A stretch of 64,000 bases of DNA, taken from positions 87,600 through 151,599 of the forward strand of contig JAQFWX010000085.1 of NCBI GenBank assembly GCA_027605045.1, read 5' to 3'. Source of the DNA: Phallus indusiatus (Eukaryota; Basidiomycota; Agaricomycetes; Phallales; Phallaceae). The first letter of the stretch is position 1; each line of letters starts with the position of its first letter. Made by a program: the position numbers and the translations under genes. The notes below the pieces were generated by a model. That model had not been told where the DNA came from. It searched no databases and saw only the letters and a program-made list of their open reading frames with translations. This document shows, one piece after another, positions 44,401 through 59,100 of the stretch.

Positions 44401-47400
44401 CGGAGTGGAATCTGGCTCGCATGAAGGGATAAATAAGTCTATTCCGACTTTCCTTGTGAGCTTGGGCGGTGAAATAGATAGGATCTATTTGATTGAACCT
44501 AAATAATACATGTTCAATACAATCATCAGTACAAAAATATGACCTACCGCTCAGTAAATTGAAATGACAATTGCTTCATGGTGGCCTGACCAGAATGACT
44601 TCCTCGACTATTTAACGCTGCCGATTCAATTGCCAGCAAAAATGCCGGCACAAAGCCAAGTGAATCGATCTCCACCTCGTTTTTGAGCTTGAGAGGGAAA
44701 GCTACGCCAATATCTGTGACATGAATTTTGAACGCATATTTGTCTAACCACGACGCAGAGCGATTTAGACCTAATTCTGGTTTCGGTACGTCGAAGACAC
44801 GTATGACGCGCTGTGTTTTGTTTTTAATTTCCTCTAATTCAATCGCACGTTGTTCTTGACGGATAAACTTCTCGGCCTTATACGCGTCAATATTAAAGGC
44901 GTAAGTATACTTAATAAACAATCTTACTTGAATGTGATCGATTAAATCCCCTAGTTCGCCAATCGAATTAGGGGACATGACTGCATGCATCCTGCTTATC
45001 TGCATCTGCAATATCTGTCTACCAGAGGGACCCTGGACGTCATCCGGAAGTCCCGATGCGCTCGCAAATCTTGCTGTCATGTTGAGAACCATATAGGCTG
45101 TCCTGAAGCGACGATCGAATTCCTTAGACATGCGTTTACCAATGGATCGAGAATGATGGGATAACCCAAGTGCCAGATTAGCCACTGAGAAATTCCATAC
45201 GAGATCTGGCTCGTTTCTCGCCGTTCCAGTCATTTTACCCGAAGTTAGATCTAATACGCTGGTGGGTCCGTCGATATCAATACTAAATCCACGCAGCATA
45301 AAAGCAATATCGTATTTGAGATGGAATCGGCTCTTCTTGGGTCGTGAGATGGGCGAACGTTTGACACGATTCTGCGATATTAAATCCAGGACATCATAGA
45401 AATGTGTCCCGAGATTGTGCTGCACAACCAGGATGTCATCCATGTACTCCGGTTTCAAATGAATGATAAATTTATCAATTATTGCATGGGATTCGATATG
45501 TCCTTCTTTACCATCGCCAGCGGCTTTGAAAGCTGGGAGACCGAGACTGATGGTACGATCCCCCGAAGTATCGCGCAACGAGTGAGAAACAATCTTGATT
45601 TTCTGGTCCGAAAGCTGAACGCCATAGGTGAAGTGAAACCCCTGATTCCTCGGCGAGGAAGATTTCAGGAATCCAAGAATGTTATTCACGTCCCAGGAAA
45701 ACCATGTGCTGTGCATCACTTGTAACAATAAGCCGACACGCTCCACGCGAAATTGAAAGTCAAGAGCCGGGAACTTGAATCGCGTTGATGTTCCGGCTGT
45801 CTGGACTGCGGGTTGACTATGGCGTCTGTTCAGTTCAGACACCAAATCGCGACTCATACCATGGATTTTTCTTGAGGTGCGTCAGCTAAACAAAACATTA
45901 CATATCCAGAAATGAAAACATACGGTAAATATTGGACACGCCACTCCTCCACCAATTGATATGTCAACAAGGCACTTCGAGGGATGCTCACTACAAGACT
46001 TCGCATAACAAGGAGAAAGTTGCCACTGGGTATAGCATCACCAGCAGTACGAAAGCCATTGTGTATAGAGACGTCAGATAGAACAATACTCGCCAATACC
46101 TCTCGTTCATTAAATTCGAAAGGGTTATTTTTATCTTGGGCCTGTCTGACTCGAACAAACAGCTTGGAAAGCCTATTGTTACAGCCTACGGAAGTAAAAG
46201 GGCGTGCGCGAATCTGATTATTAGGCATGGTCACACCCGATAACACGGAAACTGTCGCTTCCCCGTCGGTCAATCCGATCTCTGCTACCATGCCCTCGAC
46301 TGCGGCTTGGATAACGACATTTGATAGTTTCCCAAAACCTTCCCACAAGTGATGAGCCAGTAAGGATTTCCGAGAATTAAGAGGCGGACTTGATGATACG
46401 TCGTGGCGAGTCACGAAATATACAGAATACACCCGCAACAGATGTCGTAAGAAGATAATGAAACTAGGATGGAAAGAAAATCGGACATCTCCACATAAAA
46501 ATGTTACAACGTGACGGTGTATAGGGTAATAATCGCCGTCCACAGCATGAGGCTGTCTAGCTTGGAGTTTGTTGAGAATATGAGATTCTACGGTTTGCCT
46601 GCGCGTTCGATGCGTGACAGCCAAAGGTCCAATAATAAACTTGTTCCCGTTATTCATGGAATTAACCGAATCTATGCAATGGATAGAAATAGATATGACG
46701 CCCATATTGAGGAACATAGGTGCAGCACATATATCCCCTTTCTGATCCCCTCTTGACGGCGTCGGAGGAATGATGGAGCAGAAGCAATGTGAAACGAAAG
46801 GAAGAGCCTCCACTTCTTCAAATGACAGATCATAACCCCAAGGCACTAGCGTTCTTTGAAGTAGCTGAGCGATTTCTTGAGGCATGGGGGGCGAAAGCCC
46901 CACTTCATCAAAACGAGGCATCTCTGTAAGCGTTCGACGATGGCTTGGACCCAATAGCCGAAGACAATGACGGAGGTACATAAAAAGTTTCCACGACGGG
47001 TCGGACCTTAATCTCTCTGGTCTTCCTCTTCGAACTAAAATGGATGGCTGTATTTGAGAAAGAGGATCTCCGACTGTGACTGCACGTGAAACTTGCAAAA
47101 TTCCCCAGATACGGCGCCATTGTGCAGTTTCACAAGTTTTACTGCAAATGAAGAGAGAGCGTTGAAAATCTCGAATGGTACGCGACAATCTTTGAATAGT
47201 GGCACAAAGTAGTTCGACCGACGTGTCTTTGAGTAATTGAAAATCGAGATTGCCTACATCAGCATGTACGGCGTTTGAAGACGTGACAAGGGTAGAGCGA
47301 TCAATGTGTAGGAGCAAGTGAGGAGCCGGCTTGACATTTCGATTGGGAGGAGACATATTATGAACAATCGAGACGTCTAAACGAGACTGCAGGCGTGTGA

Positions 47401-50400
47401 AGGAGTTTTGGAAGGAAATGGAGGTATGCTGTCTGGACGTTGAGATTGTCTTCGAATAGCTCGTTTTGGAGTTGTATAATGTGATGACAGCATCGGAAAC
47501 TATCCGTGAGTTATCGGATAAAAAAGTGCCGATTAACGGAGAATCAAGGATCGGAGACAAAGTTTCTCCGACAGTCATGAGAGTCTGCAAAATATGTAAC
47601 TCCACGAGTGAGACTTCAAAGACTAAATCGCTTCTTGACGATTTGGCTTTGGTCTCCGATCCAGTTTCACCTAAAAAGTCCGCAGTCAGAGAATCGACTA
47701 ACAATTCGATGCTCGTAGATCGCCACTAGGAAGCCTTGCGTTAAGGAACGACCGAGAGAAATCAATGAAAACAACTCACGCAGGCGGCGACATCCTCGAT
47801 CAAAGCCGACCCGACATGGACAAATAGCGGAGTAAACAGTACATTCACATGGTTAGCTTGGACCGTAAAAATGGTGTGATTTTGATTTATGCGAGAGAGC
47901 GTCCTGTGAGCTGTGCTTGTTGAAGGCGTACTTGAACTTATTGATGACATGAAAGCCGAAACGTCTGCGTTGTCCGAAAGTGCTAGTGGATCCTAAGACT
48001 AATCGTTAGAGGCAAACGATTGGTTCAGACGCGAAGAACTTACCCTGATGACTGCGAACAAAGGTGAATTACTGTACGGATCATTGATGTGGGATTCAAA
48101 TTTCCTAATAATATGCCGATAAGAAGCAAGGGATGGGACACCACCCTGAAAAGTGTCTCGAGGGCGTTGAGAAATCATAATTATCCTGAATTATTCAGAT
48201 TATCATTACCGTATAACCCTTCTCTATGAGCTTCATCAGAGTCAGAATCGGTATAATGATCACTATAATCTTCGTTATCTGATTCTCCAGAACTGTCAAA
48301 GTCGCTAAAGTCAGCCTTAGTGGGCAAAGGTGTGGTGGGTCGTGAGTGGCTGTATATAATAGATCTATAAACGACAGGGACGAATGTATCGAAGGGACAT
48401 ACGCTAAGCGAGCATCTCTGTCGGCTTCAGAAATGCGCTCATCCTCGTCAGATTCAGCAATACGGGTTGGGTGCGTATGATGCTGAACGGCCCCGGACAA
48501 GGACTTTATATTCCGCTTTATATCCGGTAATGAGGGTCGGGGCAAATGGATACTGCCTTTATAATCTATTGAAACGGATAAATGAAAGAAGGTTTTGTAA
48601 ATCGTCCAGTGTTCTCACCTGAAGTGCCTATAGATGATTGGCTGTTCGGTGATTCATAAAGAAACCAAACCCTTCGAGTAGGCGCATCTTGCACGGAAAT
48701 AAATTTGCTCTGCTTCCTTGCTAGGTTTTCCCAGTCGGTCGGCGCATGGTAGGTATCCATAGCCAAATCAAAAGAAACAGAACCGGCTTCGTACCACTGA
48801 TCACGATTTATCTCTGAGCTCAACAAGCCACGCAGTACGCCGGTGGGAATACGCAGTTCGGTTATTCTTTTGTAATGATTCCCGGCAAGGTCGTTGTAAT
48901 CAAACTTGACGCCATCTTGCAGAAATAGTTGCACCATCGTTTTTCCGGCGTTCAGTCCTACATCTAAGCACTTCAGGTCCATCTTCAAGAAGGTGACTAT
49001 AGGGATAATTGAGGTCGCAAGCAACAACAAATTTCATGATAGACATACCATCTGGATCTGACGGAAGAGCGAATTCGGCGGCAGGAGCATTGACTGCGTC
49101 AACAAAGTTAAGGCGGAACGAACTTATGGCGGCCAAAAGATTTTGGATTTCCATTAAAGAAACCATTCCAGTTATGTCTCCGATAGTGAACTCCCAAAGA
49201 CAAACATATGTTGAGGTCCGTGGCTGTGGTCCAAAAAGCCGATGAGCTAGGATACTGAGGGCTATAAACAAGATCAGTGCCTTGTGATCAAGCTTACAAA
49301 ATTCTTACTATCAACGTGCAATTTTCGGCGGCCAAGTACTGAAAATGAATCGTATGATAAACTATGATTTAAATTGTCGACAAATGAGATCTTGATCGGC
49401 CCCGTTCGAATATCCATCTCTAAATAAGAGGGTCAGCGACATTCTCGTTTAAACTAATTCATCAGTCTCACCCATTGAATAATCATGTGTGCGTAAATAA
49501 AGTTGAAATTCTGGTTGCAGGAGCACAACAGACGTTCCTATCTCTTCAGATGCCGCATGGGGGCTAGTCCCATCCAGTGACGGATTCGCAGAATATTCGT
49601 AGCCAGTGAGTCCAGCAGGCAATATGATAGCAGTTCGGTGCAAAAGTAAATCTAGGGTAACTTCAAAAACATTGGACTTCATAAAAAGTCAGCGATGGAA
49701 TGACCTTCGACAAATATCAAGATACATACGCGTCCTTCTTTCCACTTCAATTCAACGGGATCGCCGACAGCGATATTATGTTCGCGTTTATATACGTATT
49801 CGTCCAAAGTCGAAAAATGGGTGAAGTTTCCGAAATAATTCTCCCGAACGCACATAAGACTTCTCACAACCCAACCGAAAGCGAACAGAACTACGTCCGA
49901 TCCCTAGGGAAAAAGTCAGTGAATCAAACAATCATTCGCCGGATATGCTTGTCTTACAGTGATACTAAGTTTTAACTGGTCAATATTATCGGCATGAACT
50001 TCGGAGTGAGATAGAAAAGATCCATCCAATCGGAAAGATCGTAGCGCGCCAAAATCAGTCATTCTTGAAGACGCAAAGATACCGTGTGTATTCCATGTAG
50101 GCAATGTCAGCACAAAATTAACATCAGGACTCTCAACCGAGAACGGGTATTTGACGCGCAGCGGTCGGAATGTATTGGAAGGAATTTCAACAGCACTGCG
50201 TAGGGTTTTTCCTCGGAGGGAAAGAATCGCTGAGAAACAAGTTGCTTAAAATTTGGGTGTTCTTTTGTATTTGCAGGACTCATACTCACAATTAGCGTCG
50301 CGAGCTTGCGCACGAGTAATCAAGTTCTGGTCATTGAGATAGAGATTGAGTTCGAAATCCCTTATGGCAACATTGATCGTATAATGCATCGGAATCCATT

Positions 50401-52759
50401 TATCGAAATCACTCGGAGGCCCGGATACCCAGTCCTTGCCCAAGTCGGTCAACAAATGGATGTGATCGCGGATTATATGAAACGTGGGGGTTTGAAGTGA
50501 GAGATCGAATATCCAATGTCGAAAGTCGTTCCAGTGAAGCGGCGTCGGCATTTCGCATAAGATCTATAAATATTGTATGAAAGAAGTCGATCAGGCAAAG
50601 AAGTTTTCCAACCTTGGCGGATGTGGCTGAAAGAAGTCTCATTTCATTAACACTGGAAAGGATCGTAACTTCATCCAAGTGAAGCTGCATTAGTACGTCG
50701 TAACCATTAGGCGTTGCAATCCAAGGAAGCACATAGTTGATAGTTGAGTTTTTTCCGGCATGAACTTCTATCCAACCAGCTTCTCGGCGTTTTTTGAAAA
50801 TGTTAGGATTATCGTAAAGCCAGTCCTGTCAAATACTCAGAAAAAAACATATTTCAGTCTTTACAAAATTATTTACCTTGGATGGTTCACGAAAAGGAAT
50901 ATGAAGTGTTGTAGTGTCACGCAATTCGATGAATATTTTCATCTCAGTAATTATTCGAGTATCGCCTGGGTTTAGGCGTGCGGTAGGGGTATTTGTTTTG
51001 TAGGTGGCTGGAAAGAATATGCGCTGCAGCTCGTATCTACAAAAAGGTCAGCTTGGTGTTAATAATGACTATACCGACAAACCGTTGTCGATCAGCCCAT
51101 GGTCCATAACGGATGATTCCTCCATATACAATTACATCCATACCAAACTGAGGTGAGAGATCGCCGTTTCCTATATCCGGATGTATATCGCCCTTGAATT
51201 TATTCGAAGTACTCAATGGGGGAACAGTGCCTGAATTGTAGCATACACAATTTAGTTCAAGTAAATCAAGACACGGCAAAATTAATCACCTGGAACATCC
51301 CAATAATACGAAAGCTGCAAAAGCGGTGTCTCCAAAATACTTTCAACAACAGCATAATGGGTTTGAGCTTCCTGTTCCTGAAATTCCATCCGAGAATGCA
51401 TATCTTCCATTTTATCCAATGCTTCACGACGCATGGTACTGCCCCAAACGTTTCGGAAAGGGGAAAAACCTAGTTTTTCGAAAAGATGTCCGTCCCTGTT
51501 CATCAGGTCAAACGATCGCCCCCATAATACGTTTAAAATTAACAGTCGTGAAATGCACACCTTCCAACTCGCTTGGCAATGACACGACCTTGATTAAATA
51601 GCGGTCCAAGGTACCTATGATTCCGCTCCAAATCGATTTTGGCGTTCTTGAAGGTAGCTTCAATAACAATTCTATGCTTGTCGCAAGAAGACCTGGCCTA
51701 GTTTCCTTCTTTAACAAAAATACAAGAAAGAAGAAGAAACGATGTACAGGAAGCATGCTATATGAACCATCCCCTGCGGAGAACTTTGCGACCAACAGCC
51801 GTGGCGTAGCGTCGTTACCAAAAAGAATCGCACCGCGAACGACAGATATATCAATCGGTAAGACTTCATACAGTTCTGGCTGCAATGCAGCAAACCAAGC
51901 AACAATTTTATCTTTAAACCCTTTCACTTTGGACGCTGCGTCTTTAAGTCGCATGGACGATATCGTTTCTCGGGGTGCTAGGAAGTTACCGTTTTCTTTA
52001 GGTCTGACTAATCCCTGAATTTATAAAGATAACCCACATAAAACGTTCGCTTTGTCTGTTTCGCTACGTGACGGGAATACACCAATACTTGGACCATCTT
52101 TTTCTTTACGTGTCTGTTGAATATTCGATAGTATATCGTTGAAGGCCGAGGTACGGTTGTAAAGGTGCCATTCTACCCCTTCTAACGAGACATGAATCCG
52201 GCTGGGAAGCTTGGATTGCGTAGGAGATTCTATAATGTATTCAGAACGGAACGTTTATCTAAGCTTTGTTAAAGCCTACCCTTGAAACCTTCTTGGTGTC
52301 TACCTGAAGCGTCTAAGAAACTATTTCTGGTCCTCCAAGCCCAGTACCTCCACACAATAGAACATTTGACAGCATGAAACGATTGATTGCCAGAATGATA
52401 TCGTAAATCCTTAATCATAATACGACCAGACAACAACGAAAGCTGGAATGATTCTTTGTTGTTGACGACAAAGGGTTGATCGTTTAGTACTGCAGAGAGG
52501 ATGTAACGAGAATTCAACATTGCGTACCTAGGGAAACCCATGCCCGGTCTTGAGATCCAGTCCACCAGTATATTCTCAATGCATATTGTATCAGTATTGC
52601 GAGGACTCTATTGGAATAAAACAGGTACGCGACTGCTACGAGGAGTGAAAGGAGACATGACGTGACCAGCAACCTGGGACATAGAACATAAACAAGTGTT
52701 TGGAAAGAGAAAAAGAAAGAAAGCACACACCAATCAGAAGCTGAACGAGAAAGTGCCAT
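41432..52759 (-). CDS. CSF1: CSF1, bridge-like lipid transfer protein
   Basis: CSF1 is the fungal member of the Csf1/Tweek/BLTP1 family: very large rod-shaped proteins, anchored in the ER by one N-terminal helix, that carry lipids between membranes at contact sites. The start at 52759 gives MALSRSASDW, then (after an intron 52730-52674) a transmembrane helix, LLVTSCLLSLLVAVAYLFYS, followed by NRVLAILIQYALRIYWW. SFQLSLLSGRIMIKDLRYHS and GVEWHLYNRTSAFNDIL are close to conserved N-terminal motifs of the family. The body is beta-rich with many short introns between 48 and 52 kb. Long exon frames lie at about 47.7-45.86, 45.86-44.54 and 44.4-41.43 kb. The last carries a Gln/His/Pro-rich loop, then TPDAQAPWLGLKETVPPRVH and an acidic end, PMEDV. 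I estimate around 3,000 residues; most individual junctions were not worked out. No disruption was seen. Confidence 0.85.
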
Positions 52760-53010
52760 TTGAGGTTCAGACTGGATTAATTACTGGCATAAGTTTGAAA
52801 CGTCGAGAGGCGAGGCAAAAGGGTGCACTCTCGGTGTGTGACATCAGAATTCGCGTCTCACGTGCTTTGAATACCTTAGCGAATGTCACACATTTTGCAC
52901 TTTTACGAGATCGTTCGAAGTGATCACGAAGACCAAAAAAATGGTGATGAATCGACAGTTGGTTAGGGAACATCTTCCTGTTGAGATGGTAAAGTGTATA
53001 TGAGACTCAT

Positions 53011-53017
53011 AAAAAAA
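53011..53017 (-). terminator. Pol III terminator of tRNA-Met
   Basis: A run of seven T residues on the minus strand, two bases after the tRNA 3' end, as expected for RNA polymerase III termination. Confidence 0.75.
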
Positions 53018-53018
53018 T

Positions 53019-53120
53019 TGCTCCCTGCCAGGATCGAACTGGCGACCTTCAGATTATCGCTGACCAAGCAGCATCATACAACGTATGAGACTGACGCACT
53101 ACCGACTGTGCCAAGGAAGC
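53019..53120 (-). tRNA. tRNA-Met(CAU), elongator type, with intron
   Basis: Read on the minus strand, the gene starts with GCTTCCT and ends with AGGGAGC plus discriminator A, forming a 7-bp acceptor stem with one G-U pair. The anticodon arm is TCAGT-CTCATA, then a 28-base intron (53056-53083), then ATCTGA. The arm matches that of yeast elongator tRNA-Met, including the T-T opposition at positions 31 and 39. The intron lies at the canonical place, one base 3' of the anticodon. The T-arm GCCAGTTCGATCCTGGC is perfect and provides the B box. It lies about 260 bases upstream of the CSF1 start codon, on the same strand. Confidence 0.9.
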
Positions 53121-56100
53121 TTGCCGAGACTATGCCTTAAAAGAGTTTATAATCTGCAACGCCTGATTTAATCACATCTGTTTCCGAATCTTGGCTTTAC
53201 CACCGTAATTTCAAAACATTTCGCTAAGTAGGTTCAGCCAGTTATTATCGCCTTCTGGCGACGTTATCTTATCAAGTAAATAACAACAAACTGTCGGTCG
53301 AGTTTCACTGCCGATGCTTACACGTAATGCACATTCATCTCGCGAAAACAGGTATTTCCTATATGTAGTAGGCTTTTCCAATTTTCCTGGCGTACTCTGT
53401 ACCAACGTTGATATACATTGATACATATTAGGCATAAGCTCAACTCACCTAGAAGCGCGTCCGCCTTTCAAACCCAAAAACCGAATCATATCTCTCAAAA
53501 AACACTGACAAAGCCAAATTTGAAATACCAATCATCGGGCCAGAACTCAGAGATAAAGTTATCAAAAAATAACGTTGATATCTTGGAGGTTATGACTTTT
53601 TGTTTTTCAAATTACTACCGACGAGATTAAAAAAAGAAGATCACTAGTACATAAACCGTTGTCTTCTTGGCTTTTTCTTCTGATATGAAAAAACACTCTG
53701 TCAAATCGCCTCAGGAGATGATATTAGGTGATATTCCAATTTACGAAAAAAGTAGGCCGCTTGAACCGAATTAGTATAACGGCGGAACACTTTTTCGGAG
53801 TGTTTTTCAATAGTACGCGCTGGTAGCGTATTGGTCGGGAGTCACCAAATATACGAGCTCATTGTAAACAGTGGCAAAGGATACCTCCTACTTTTCTGTT
53901 TTGTTGAAATAGCAGTAGAGGTTGAACTTGCATATATTCATTCAGCAAGTTGTACGATCGATACAATAGACTCAAAGCCCCTTAACAGGCACTCTATCAG
54001 CATTCTTACACCGTTTTGCTTGTTCTCAATAAATTCACCGGAGATCTATTCATAAATCATTTTGAAAAGGGCTCAAAAGGCAGGGTCCAAGCAGGGTCTT
54101 GAGAAACTTCGGGCTCAAAAGAACCTTTTGAATCTATTATTAAAAAGTGCTTTCTTTCAAGATAAAACACCAAACATCAGCCACAGTCGTTTTTTCCCTT
54201 CTTTTTTTGGCAGTTAAAACGGATGCTATGAAGCGGAGTCATTCTTCTTCTTCTTTCTTGTGAGCTAGAGAGGTAAGTCCGATAATCCGAGACTTGGCGT
54301 ATTTACTTAGGCAGATCTTGTCGTTCTTCGTCGCCACTTCAGGTATTTGACTTGAAGCTCAAAAAGCCATCATTGACAATCAAGAAATTCGAGAGACTCG
54401 GCACCTCCGGTCCGTCCGACGAAGATAAAATAAAAAATCCTAGGTACAAAGCATCGGGCAGACAGACATTCAAAAAGAAAAGCGAATAATCAGTGTTCAA
54501 TGAAATGACACCTATCCAATTCATCCATCAACGTTTGAAGTCCATCTATCAGGCAAAAGTCCAATCAGACTTCAGGAGCAGTGTCAGCAAGCCGGGCAAC
54601 TGATGGGGGGAAGGGTGAAGCGCGGGGGGGCACTTTGATAAAACTCGGACTTATCATTGGACGCCGTCCAATAAGTAATAGAATAGAATAGAATACATAG
54701 ATCATCGGACGTGGAAAAAATCCAGGGTTCCTGGATAAGCAAGTGTGCCCGTTCGCGGCTGTTCGCGGTCATTCGAACCTTTATTGGGACATTGAGAATT
54801 TGATTTGCAGATGTACATACATAAGTAATACCGTGACATATTGTAAATAACAAATAACATAAACAAGTTACAAAAGGGTCATGTGGTTCGCGGTTCTAGG
54901 CAGAGCACCATTAGTACTCATCCCCGGGACCGCCGTCCGCCGTGACTGTCAGTCTGCCTGTTATGTTATCTGACACACAAACACGGAAGTGACGGAACGT
55001 TTTTGAAACGACATTTTTGAACTTTGCACCATGATATGCATTTCTTGTTTTTTTTAAAAGTCAGGAGCCAGTCATGATCATCCGCTGACTCCGACTTGGC
55101 ACCGTGGTCGTCCGGTATTGTATAATCTGGTATGATACTATGGTGGGTGGCATACATACTTAGTCTTCAGACGATTGACACAAGCAATACAACCATACAC
55201 ACACAGCTTCGGGCACTTGATCCTGATGCATGATTTTTTTCAGCCTGCCAATTCTGATATTTACTACTAAAAACCGTTAGATTACACAGAGCACATGGTC
55301 TAATACTAGCCGAATAATATCATACCTAGTCCGGCTTTCAGACGGTGAGTAAAAGGTTTTGGAAAAAGACCTGAAAAAAACCCTTGCAGGGTGGAGAAAC
55401 TATTTAACCGAATGGCGCGGAACAGAAATGGGGAAAGATGAAGAACAAAGTTCGGAGAAAGGAAAGAACCAATTGTGGGAGTCATTTTACTGTTTGTTTA
55501 CTCGACGTGAGCCCATTGACAGTTTGCTATTTTCAGTAGAGGTGCCGACACACACACCAAGAACTTTATGGCACTTACCTTACATGAAGTTATATATGAA
55601 AGAAGCTTTTAATTATTGACGATGCTTTCTCAATTCTTAGCGTGGAATAGTCCGAATCCGAACCAGAAGAAGAGGAAGGAATGAGAGAAAGAAAAACCCA
55701 GAAATTGACGTTCCATACAGATTGGCTATTGAAAGTTAGGATAGGTATTGATATACAGGTGGTACTTTTTAATTTTGTAAATCTTTGATAGATAGATGTG
55801 GCGTTCCTGGGCGATTTGTGCGTCCTTTTTGAATACAATGTTTCTGATAAGAAATGATCAGTGTATGGTGAGGGCTGAATGTAATTGAATTCCATAGAGT
55901 AACTTTTCTCAAACAAAGAACCTCGAACGCAGAACGAAAAACGCAAAGCGTACTAGCACCAACGATTATGATTCGCCAACAGGATACTATAGATGGGCAT
56001 TGCACACATTTTTGGGTACGGGTGCGCGACGCCTTACCATTTTTGGATACGCATCTATGTACATATAGCGGATAAGTCATATTTTGGGGCAGAATAACTC

Positions 56101-59100
56101 ACAGGGAAGAAGACGCTGACTTAGCATTATACTTAGCCATTACTTAGCATTGACATGAGTTAGTTTGCATCGCGAGAAAAAGAAGAAAGGAAGCAGAATT
56201 GTGCGGGATTCTCGAAGAAGGGGGGGAGGTCCTATTAGGTCCTATTATTATAATAAATAGTCTGGTCATGCGACCTGAGAACATCCAGCTCGATAGCCCG
56301 GGTGGGAAAATGGAGCAAGTATAAACGGTATGTCCCATTCCTACTCCGGTCGACGTCGCTTAGTAGCCTCTGTGATGAATTCAGCTTTCGTGTTTGTTTC
56401 AGCGCGTTCTTTTGGAACAAGCGAAGATACAACACTGACTGCTATTTTACCTCTGCTCTGAAGAGATGAGATAGTCTCTCAAGGTATGTTAAGAACCGTG
56501 TTCTTCGATAGTGTGCATAGCCTCGTATTAATGGGCGTATCGATCTAAATTTGGGAAAAAATACGTCAATAAAAATGAGGCTGACCGGGAATAACCTGTT
56601 GGGGATGTTATTTTCTTTTCGAAAGTAATGAGCTGGTCGTAGAATGATGATGATGGTGGTGGTGGTGTTCTAATTTTTTTATGGAACAACCCCCGATGTC
56701 GTAAAAGAAGAACGAGCGGATATTGCTTTTCAGTCTCTTTGGGAAATTTTTCTTATTCTCATTGTTCTCTTGCATGTCTTGCTTGTCTTGACTCTTTGAC
56801 AAAGGGAAGTGTGTTGGGTCAGAGACTGGAGCTTCTAAGATGGATGGGCTCATCAAAGTCAAAGAGAGAAGGAGGAAAAGGTACAAACGCCCTGTTTTTA
56901 GAGATGAAATCGATAAACGTTCGAAAGTTCTTTTCAATTCTGAGGCGTAAGGATCTCAGTTCTCTTGTGCGTGAGAAGAAAGATATTTTTAATAATTATA
57001 TACTTACCTAATTAGAACTTTCAGTTCAATCGCGTGGCAGGTAAGTATGATAATGCACGTCACAACATCACGCGTGTGACATTTCGTCCATTGTTATCGG
57101 GGCAATTTTCTGTGCCTGATCAATGAGCGTGCGTACGGAGTCGAACGGATTGTACGCTGTTTTGAAAGCTCTTTTTTTTTTGTTACGCGGTCCAATCTGG
57201 GTCCAGATTCAAGATGTGTGATTTCTTTGGTGGGAGTGGAAATATCAATTTCGGAAAGGAGTTTTGCTTATCTTTCAGGGTGGCTTAATTGCTTCCGTGC
57301 CTCCAAGGAAATTCTAGTTGGGTGCACGGAGCCTCTGAGGATGTGTACTAACGATGTGCACCGTCGGTGAGCATTCTAGAGCGCATTGACACAGGATCTT
57401 TTAGGAAGTATACTCAGGGCACTGAAAGACAACGTACAATTTAGACTTTCAGGTACAGTCACGGAGGTATGTATACTGTGAGATCTAAAACAAAATGAAT
57501 TGAGAATTACATTTGGTGGGTCCTGAAGATCATATCATGTTCGTGGCATGATCACTTTAGTTTCTTCAGATCGTAGGTTTATATATATATACAACGAAAT
57601 CTTACGTGTAAGATGGTGCTTCTTTCTTCGTATCTCACACAATACATTATCTCTTTCGCGCGCGCATCCGAGCTTGGTTCTGTCGTTTCGAAACCACATG
57701 CGAAACATTTAGATTTCCGTCTTACAAAACGGCTGACGCATGTCTGATGGAACGAAAATATACTGATTACAGATTGGGTGAGCGGGAAGGAAAATCAGGT
57801 ACGTTCAGTTTTTGTACATGGATCATCATCATTATCATGCACACCAGGCCTAAATAGTGGCTCGACGCCAAACTCGCGAAGTTGATACAGACGTAATTGA
57901 ATTGGCTTGAGGTGGCACAGTCCACGTATACACACACCGCCAAAAGCTTTTGCAGGCATTACATACAGCACAGGTCATAAATCTGTAATTATCAGCTCAT
58001 CAATTTGTGTACAAAAACGATTCGGTCGGAATGAATACAATTATGGTGCTGATGGTGTAATGCTCTTTCGCGTCTTGACAGTATTGGTTGTTGCGCTGTA
58101 GATATAGATAGACTCCGGCCAAGAGTAGCACTTGTCAATCAAAACAGATACTTACTTACACTGCGGCGACCAGTCAGATGCCTGTGAGTGTCGACTGAAT
58201 CAAAGAATTTTCAATGTGTCACAGCATAGCATGGATCAGAAGTGTTCCGAACAAGTCGCGTTACAGCACTCTTGAATACCACACATCATGGTACACGGCG
58301 AACACTTTTTTTCTATCAAAAAAAAAAAAAAGAAAGGGATAGAGTAATATACATATTGCATTTCAGCCAGTTGTCCACATGTAGTGCTCTCGAGAGGTTG
58401 ATGATCGCTGACGAGGTTCAAAGGCGGAGACGGAGTGACCGTGTGTGTTATGGCTGCATATGGGCCCGTATGGTGTCTTCTGGGTGAGAAAGAAATGATC
58501 ATATCCGAAGGCGATGGACGGGACATCGGGGATCTGCCACGATAAGTGCAGCGCAGTCTAGGCTCTGTGGGCTGAATGAATGGCAAAAGTGAAAGATGTG
58601 GAATAGAGTGTATTCGGAGGCGAACTTCGCAGTGTGACTGTCGCCGATGTTAGGCATATGCCTGTCAGCTCCACACGCAACGCCCTCCTCTAGTATTTTG
58701 TGCTACGGGAGGCACAAAGGCAAAGGCTCCCGAGAGAGAGATCTGCTAAAATTTGGCGTTGAGTTGCATCCGAACTGTGCCTGGCACCCCTGGACCGGCA
58801 GATTGGCCATGGATCGGCCCGCCAGAGACAAACGGGGATACTGTATATCGGAGCTTCAAAAAAGTTGACATTGGCGGCGCCAATCCCATTAGAAAACGGG
58901 CGTCAAAATACCAAAAAAACCAAACAAGCAAACAAACAGCACAATACAATACAAACAATAATTACAATATTTTTTTTTATCTCAAAAATATACAATTGTT
59001 TTTGTTTTGTTTCGATAATTTTTTTTTATATTTTTTTCGGCTTTTCGGTCCCTTAATACATTTAGCAGGGACCCAACTTTCATCGAAACCCATCCATCAT

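Noticed and set aside
56608..56937. Minus-strand frame with a His run
   Set aside because: It begins with a non-ATG codon, and the His run comes from a GTG microsatellite in an AT-rich gene-free region.
58318..58332. Poly-A tract considered as the tail of a retrotransposed copy
   Set aside because: There are no target-site duplications and no gene-like sequence next to it; similar A and T runs are common in this region.
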